Below are positions 57,745-64,000 of a stretch of DNA of 64,000 bases, in pieces. A program made the position numbers and the translations under genes. Source of the stretch: Chytridium lagenaria (lineage: Eukaryota > Chytridiomycota > Chytridiomycetes > Chytridiales > Chytridiaceae); contig JAHLKC010000114.1 in assembly GCA_025449115.1 (NCBI GenBank), positions 1 through 64,000 on the forward strand, written 5' to 3'. The notes beneath the pieces are model-generated. The model was given only the letters and a program-made list of their open reading frames with translations, had not been told where the DNA came from and ran no database searches. Position 1 is the first letter of the stretch, and each line of letters opens with the position of its first letter.

Positions 57745-59020
57745 TAAGTCTTAACTTACCTTATACGGTATTCAGGTTTTCCCACGGCATTGTATATATG
57801 TCGCCGTCGGGTTTTCCCTGTTTACCGCCCTTTTGTATCTTGGGACTTTGTATTATTTTGTACATATCTCTTCTTTATCCCCTCGCTCATTTATACCCAT
57901 TGTTTATATGTTTATTTATTCTTTGTTTATGTTTATGTTGAGCGAGAGGGTCTTACAAATAAAGATAGAGAAGTTGTCCCATCCCAAAACCTGTCCCCAG
58001 TCCTGTCCAGGTCCAGGTCCAGGTCTTCTCATATACACACGCGCCTACCTCTGGCACCAAGGTTAGTATTAAGTAGTCTTACCAGAAGGTGCCTCCGTCA
58101 GGTCCTCGGACACACCGCGTATGTTCCGTGGCGTTGGGTGATCGGCTGCCGCAAAGCCCCGATCAGCAAACCCCCCTTCGGCTCACGGCCGGTGAGATGG
58201 AGTATCAACGCAGCTTCCCCTCGTCGTCGTCGTTTCGGGTTTAGAGATTGCCCTTAGCATCGGGAACGCTAAGGAAACGCCTTTACCGCCGCGATGATCG
58301 ACGGAATGGGCAAAAATGGTTGTAGGAAGACTTACTTGAAAACACCGCAGCTAAGTATCCTTTATTTCTGGTCCCGTGCTTGTATCCACCCTTATTCCCT
58401 TTACCTTTCGTTTATTCCCGCTGATCATCATTGAGCTCCATTCTTTCATGCTCTGGACATTGTTTATCTTTGTCAAGTACACTAAACTTTATTTATTTAT
58501 GTGTAGACGTTCTATGTACCATTAGAAGGTACTAGTCCTATCGAAACTCCTACCATACCTTCGGATACGTGGTAGGAGGCCGTAGTTTCACAGTTGTTCA
58601 TAGTACTATTAGCACTCGGGTGTAAAGATCTCTGGGAGCTCTTTGGAGAGGATGTCACAGTCACTACTAGTACTACTACTCATTATTATCAATAATGAAA
58701 ATGAATGAAATGTATAGTATGTGAATATGTATGTAGAAAGTAGACGACTGTTCATGTTCTATTTATACATTAGTGTCTTTTTATTTTATATTATACACTA
58801 CGACATGACTGGGTGAGTGCCAGTAGTGTTTGTTCATTTATATATAGTGTGTGAGAAGAGGGAGAGAGACAACCTATAGTATTTACATATATAAACAAAT
58901 ACTGGGCTACTTTATATCTTCATGTCTTCTTGTTTTATTTATGTGAAAGAAAATAATACTATTACTATTAGTGCAGACACCTCTGTGCTACATCCAGGGT
59001 TAGTATCATCACTCTATATA
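57745..59020. other. No gene recognised
   Basis: Unique sequence between the LRR gene and the LINE. Contains a perfect TGATCGG/CCGATCA inverted repeat (58139-58167) and short ACTACTACT-like runs near 58670. Open frames here lack coding character. Confidence 0.4.
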
Positions 59021-59061
59021 CTAATAGGGAAAAATTCTCTTTCACACAAAATCCAACCAAA

Positions 59062-60375
59062 GTGAGTTCGGACACGAGGAAGAGATCGCTCCCAGACCCA
59101 TCACCCCCTGCACCTCGCAAAGCCAGGCAGCTCACATCTAAACCTGTACTGGACTTCTACTCTCTTCGACTAAGCCTCTGGAAGAAGTTGGACAAACGAT
59201 CGATCACTTGCCCTAAGTGTTCAAAGGTCCCTACCACCTGGTCCTCATCCGGAAGAGCTGGCACCCACAATATTCGCGGTGTCCAGTACCACGTCTTCCT
59301 CTGTTCCAATTGCAACGAAAAAACCAGCCTTCAAATTATCCTGGATCACAACTCATCTCAACCTCACGTCGTCCGACCTCAGCAAAACAGATAAACGACG
59401 CCCAACTAACCTCCCCATCCTCAATCCCGAAGACCGCATCACCGCCGCAACTACGCCCCCCAGAATCACCCCCCCGACAACCACCCCCAATTCCTTCCTC
59501 ACCCCACAACCTAAACTCAATCCATCCAACACAGCATCCCATAAACCCCTCCATCCCTTTTTCAAAGGATCACTTGACAAACCCCTCCCCAACCATCATC
59601 AACATCTTCCACCCATCCCACCTCAAAACCAACAAGGCAACCCCCACCCACCACGACATACCTTGACACCGACGGCACTACCATGGATACCGCCTTCGTC
59701 ACTTTCATCAAACCATACTTGCCCTCACCAAAAGAGTTGATGAGCTCCAACAAACTAACGAACAACTTATTCGCAAGTGCGAAGAACAGGACCGCGAACT
59801 CGCCAAACTTCGCGAAACGGCCTCCCACCCTGCCACTGACCCCCCCCTCGAGAAGAACCCTGAGACCCCCACCTTCCCCGATTCCTGGAAGGAATCCATT
59901 ACCGCCCTCATACAATCCATCTTGAAAGAAGCCCTTCCTAGTATCACTACAACCCACTGAACAGGGCAAAGGACCTGCTATCGACCATCACTCCCCAACT
60001 AACACAACTAACAACACGCCCGCTACTAACAAACAAATCACAGATATTCAAAAAGACCCCTCCCGACGACAGAGACCCTGCTGAGCTCACCTACGCAGAC
60101 GCGGTGCGTAGCGTCTACCACGGAACAGCCAATGACACCGTCGCTGCTCGAATCCTCGCCAATCGTCAACTCCGTACCAACCAGCAACCCCAACAACCCC
60201 AACCTCACTTCGCAGAACACCTCCAGAACATATATTTCGAGGCCAACATTCCCCGCCACCTTAAACCCGTCCGCGTACAACTTATCCGCTCGCCCTACGT
60301 AAATTCGGCATCACCAATGGCGTAATCGACATGAGCTTCGTGGGGAATTCCGTCGTCCACCTCCTTATCGGACGA
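59062..60375 (+). pseudogene. LINE ORF1, nucleic-acid-binding protein
   Basis: SLWKKLDKRSITCPKCSKVP ... FLCSNCNEK gives a four-cysteine zinc-binding unit (about 59190-59320), then a Pro/Thr-rich region. A later segment holds AVRSVYHGTANDTVAARILA (about 60100) and PRHLKPVRVQLIRSPY (60255-60300). A first stop stands at 59394 and the frame shifts near 59390, 59680 and 60000. The corresponding residues in copy A confirm the zinc motif is conserved. Confidence 0.65.
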
Positions 60376-60782
60376 AACGCAACGTGACCACATTGAAGAA
60401 CAACTCTCCAAACAAATGCTTCTCCTCCGCAACTTTGACCCCCTCGAACTACCCCCCCATATTGCTGAAGCGCACAAAGATGACCATGACACCACTGCAC
60501 TCCTCAAAAACGATGCTCGGGATTTCTGCGTTAAACGCCTCGCCGTTCTCCTTAAAAGATCTGGACCTTCTAAACGCATTGGCGTACTCCAAGAATTCCC
60601 GTCCTCGATCCAGACCGCTGCTCTCGAAATGGCTGGCCTTACTCTCGCCACGTACCCCCGCCGTCGCCTCAGTATTGGATCCTTCATCCCACGCCTCTCC
60701 ATCCCCACCCCCTCCAACATCGCCGCAGAAACCTCCCGACCCCAAACCTCCTCCTCCTCCTCGAGCACAAGGATGAATACCG

Positions 60783-63700
60783 ATGTTTAATCACGACCCT
60801 GAAGAACCACTCCTCCGCATTGGATTCCAGAACATTAGAGGCCTTTCGGGGCGCGCTGATGATCTGTCGGACACCTGCAAACAACTAAAAATTGATATAC
60901 TAACCACTGTAGAAAACCTGGCTCCTCCCAACACAAACCCCACCGCTATCCAACGTCATCGCCAACTCAACACACACTCCTCCACCCAACTTCCATCATG
61001 GTCGCCTCGCCCAGAAGGGCGTCCTTACCGTCAACTCATCTCCACGACCACTCGCAACCCAAGTTCTTGCCTCACCTGACGGCGGCCAATGGACCGCCGT
61101 CAAAGTCGGCAACCTCATCCTCATCACTGCCTACCTCCCTCCACTCATCACAACCCCTCACATCATCCCCCTCCTCCTCACCTCCTCACCCAATTCCGTG
61201 ACACCATCCTGGCCCAGCACCCCGACGCTCCCTGCATCATAATAGGAGACTTTAACACCCGCATGGGACTATACACCAACGATCATCAAATGTGCCCTCA
61301 TCAACACCGACGTCAATGGATGATGGACTGGTTTGACGACCCGGATTGGAACTGGATAGCTCCCACAACAGGACGCTGGACTACCTTCTCCCAGAATGGG
61401 AAAAGTATTACGGATTATGTATTCGCAAACGCCGCTGCCCTCACCCTACTCCCTGTCCTTACTATACATGAACATCTAACGCATGGCAGCGACCACTGTT
61501 TTATTTCTCTCTCCATTTCCCAACCAGGTAACGTCCATAAGCCGCCGTTCCAACGCATCAACATTAAGAAACTTCGACAAATCCCAGAAGACTTCAACAC
61601 CGCCCTCACCCAACTCCTCCTCCCCATCATACCCCAACTAACCGATACCTTAAACACCATCCACATCCAACGCCAACAGCAGACCCTCCTCCCCATCGCC
61701 ACCCGCCAAACCGTTGTAGACCACGCCAACACCCTCATCACCGACGCCATCACGGAAGCTGCCGTAGCCACAGGAGGCATCTTCAAGTACTCAGGAACTT
61801 ACGCCCCCAAAGCCTTCCAAACAGATTTTCTCTCCGACCTACGCCAAAAAGCCCTCGAAGCCCACCTCGCCTGGCTCCATGCATCACCCGCCGACCGCCA
61901 ATACTGTTGGCTCCGCTGTACCTCCGCCAACCGCTTATACCGTACCGCGGCGCGCAGACGAGGCCTCAAACACTTCCGACTTCGCGTAGACGACCTCGCA
62001 CGAGACCACACCACCGCCATCAAAGTCATCTCCTGCAAGAAGGCCAGAACAGAAAGAACCTCCTGCGCCCTTGACCCCAACAAGCTAGAAGACTACACCA
62101 ACTATTTCTCGACTACCTTTGGCGCACCACCATCAGGCACGGAACCTCCCGACAACGAATACCTCCACCTCACCGATCCACAACGTCCCCGCCCCCAGCC
62201 GCTCTCCCCCCTGGATATCTCCCGACATCACTAAAACCGCACTCACCCACTCCCCATCCGGAAAAGCTGCCGGAGGCGACGGCGTCTACGGTGAAATGCT
62301 ATCCATTGCCGCCACCACCCTCACCCCAGCCATTACCCTCCTCTTTCAAATCATCGCCTCCTATCTATGCATTCCCTCCCCATGGCAACACGCAAATGTC
62401 GCTCTCATCTATAAAGGCAAGGGCCCGAATACTAATGTTGCCAATTATCGCCCCATCTCCCTCATGTCCATGCTCAGGAAGACCTTCGAAGCCATCATCC
62501 GACCTCCCCTCGACAAACGTATCGTCCCCACTCTTGATAAAGCCCAAGGGGGTTTCCGCGCCGGCCGATCTAGTCTCGAACAAGTCATGGTCTTGAACGA
62601 AGCCATCGCCACAAAACCAGATCTTACCTGCGTCTACCTCGACATTAAGGCCGCATATGACACGGTGGACCGCCGTATACTTTGGTCCCGTTTTTCTTTA
62701 CTCCTTGGAACTGTTTTAGAAAAAGATGAAACTGACTCTACTCTTGTACCCCTCCTCAGAGCCCTTTTTGACTTCAATCTAGCCTTTCTCCTGGTCCTCG
62801 GGCACAAGTCGTTACCAATACCGGTGTTGAGGGGTCTTATTCAAGGTACTCTAGCTGCGCCGGTTCTTTTTAATTTTTTTATCAACCCCCTCCCATCCCG
62901 ACTCCGCACTCTCCCCATAAATATCTTCCCCTTCACACCCACATCCGTACTATTAAATAACTCCCGTTTAAACTCCCTCCTCTTTGCTGATGATATTGTT
63001 CTCTTCCACGTATTACTCCCCATCCTCCAAATCCTTCTTAATGAATGTTATGAATGGGCACAGTCGGTGGGAATCTGCTTTAACGCGACGAAGACCATTT
63101 CAGTCGCGACGAGACTTATAGCACCTCCCCTTCGTCTTGGACCGGACCCCATCACACAGAAGGAACTAGCACGTTATCTAGGGATGATGATGGGAGGGCG
63201 CGGGGCCGACGTAGTCGCCTCGCTCCTCCCACGCATTGGGGCAGCTCGACGAATGGTAGGATGGCTGGGAGCTATTGGGATGAACAGTATGGGATGGCGC
63301 CCTCAGATGTCAATCCGGATTTATAAGACTCTTATCAGACCCATGATGAATATGGCCTCGCCCTTACGCCTCTGCCAAAAACAACACACCGACCAACTGC
63401 AACGCGTACAAAACGCTGCTCTCAGATGTCTCTTTGGTGTCTCCTCTAAAACCAGCATCCCCGCCCTACATCTCCTCTCCAACCTTCCCACCATGGGCCT
63501 CCCGTAACCACACCCTCAATGCCTCCTTCTATTTTCGATTACACCAATCCAACGATATCACCCATCTGGCCGTGACCTCCTATCGCGGCCGCACCATCCT
63601 CCCCGACCTACATCAATCCTTCATCTCTCAATCCAGCCGAAAAAACCCACTCTGGCCCCTCCTTACACCCTCACTCACCCCATTCAACCAAAACCCGCTT

Positions 63701-63934
63701 ATTGTGCCGCAACGAGTGTTTGTGGTAGGCAGGCCCCCTAAACTCACCGCCGCCCTTCCCCCCCTTCTTCTCGACACCTTTCACCAAACCGACCTTACTA
63801 CCCTCCAACAACAATCCACCAGTCGCACCGGACGCCTCCTTCCCATCCTCAAACGCGGCAAGCCACACCCCATTATCTCCTCCTCTACATTCCTCCCCCG
63901 ACACCACCAACGACCCTCATCCAATGGCTTCTAG
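60783..63934 (+). pseudogene. LINE ORF2: APE endonuclease and reverse transcriptase
   Basis: Endonuclease: LLRIGFQNIRGLSGRADDL (60805), CIIIGDFNTRMGLYTND (61240) and LTHGSDHCFISLSIS (61480) supply the family's N, GDFN and SDH residues. Reverse transcriptase: SGKAAGGDGVYGEML (62260), HANVALIYKGKG, NYRPISLMSMLRKTFEAII (62440), GGFRAGRSS, TCVYLDIKAAYDTVDRRIL (62630), RGLIQGTLAAPVLFNFFINP (62830), and catalytic LLFADDIVLF (62980). Later LARYLGMMMGGRGADVV and a C-terminal region follow. Frames change near 61080, 62120-62230 and 63450, so the ORF is broken although catalytic residues remain. Confidence 0.85.
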
Positions 63935-64000
63935 GAGCAGTCGCCCAGCACCAGCCATGCTCCCGATGTGGCCCCAACGTTGAAGTATCCCGCTCACACG

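Larger units (their letters stand above)
59026..64000 (+). mobile_element. LINE (APE-type non-LTR retrotransposon), copy B, 3' end outside window
   Basis: Begins at the AGGGAAAAA leader shared with copy A and runs past the window end. ORF1 carries a zinc-binding motif, ORF2 an endonuclease-exonuclease-phosphatase domain and a reverse transcriptase. The coding strand is CpG- and C-rich compared with its surroundings. Several frame changes show the copy is probably inactive, or that indels occur in C-runs. Confidence 0.9.

Noticed and set aside
57672..58257. Overlapping plus-strand hydrophobic frames
   Set aside because: Phe/Leu/Tyr-rich because of T-rich DNA; no start context and no family.

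Overview
The window is nuclear DNA of a eukaryote with short, dense, GT-AG spliced introns, a fungal-type spliced H2A.Z gene, and tRNA genes without an encoded CCA. An early-diverging fungus such as a chytrid is the best guess, from gene architecture, short introns with CTAAC/TACTAAT branch points, a KDZ transposase next to a TET/JBP oxygenase, and a lineage-specific multi-pass membrane family. The lineage is inference; no marker gene fixes it.

Layout. 1-848: 5' end of a non-LTR retrotransposon, minus strand. 1.3-2.7 kb: microsatellite and a two-monomer satellite. 2.7-21.8 kb: a large accessory block. Its core is a KDZ-superfamily transposase (7.9-11.3 kb) and a TET/JBP-type 2-oxoglutarate dioxygenase (14.9-16.0 kb), both plus strand. 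Outward-facing intron-rich genes of unknown function flank the core, including two related 'MFCxxC' zinc-finger genes (7.35 kb minus, 19.66 kb plus). Satellites that share a palindromic CpG-rich CCGCCG/GTATAC motif run through the block. 22-22.7 kb: another minisatellite. 24.3-29.2 kb: a decayed Ty3/gypsy element (minus) ending near a tRNA-Gly gene. 29.7-33.1 kb: no recognisable gene. 33.16-33.93 kb: nine different tRNA genes on one strand with 8-20 bp gaps. 34-57.7 kb: host genes, mainly minus strand: three paralogous multi-pass membrane proteins, H2A.Z, a GT14 core-2/I-branching glycosyltransferase, another polytopic protein with an in-frame stop, a PAH-like tail-anchored protein, tubulin cofactor B (plus strand) with a six-fold repeated last exon, and an LRR-TM-SAM receptor-like gene. 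59.0-64.0 kb: a second copy of the same LINE family (plus), running off the window.

The strongest candidate for something undescribed is at 41.96-42.93 kb. Between a TATA box and an AATAAA signal lie seven hairpins of about 80 nt, spaced every 117-132 bp. Their 5' arm is almost invariant, while the upper stems vary between units but stay complementary within each unit, and one stem pair switches C-G to T-A. That is covariation expected of a selected RNA fold, and the array resembles a polycistronic small-RNA precursor.

A second theme is tandem amplification of whole exon-intron modules: seven copies of a 45-nt exon with its 72-nt intron at 5.5-6.3 kb, and the terminal exon of tubulin cofactor B at 53.8-55.1 kb. 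One caution: several conserved genes (TBCB, GT14, LRR-SAM, membrane copy B) carry single-base frame breaks, often in homopolymers. These look more like consensus indels than true pseudogenes, so broken calls here are provisional.
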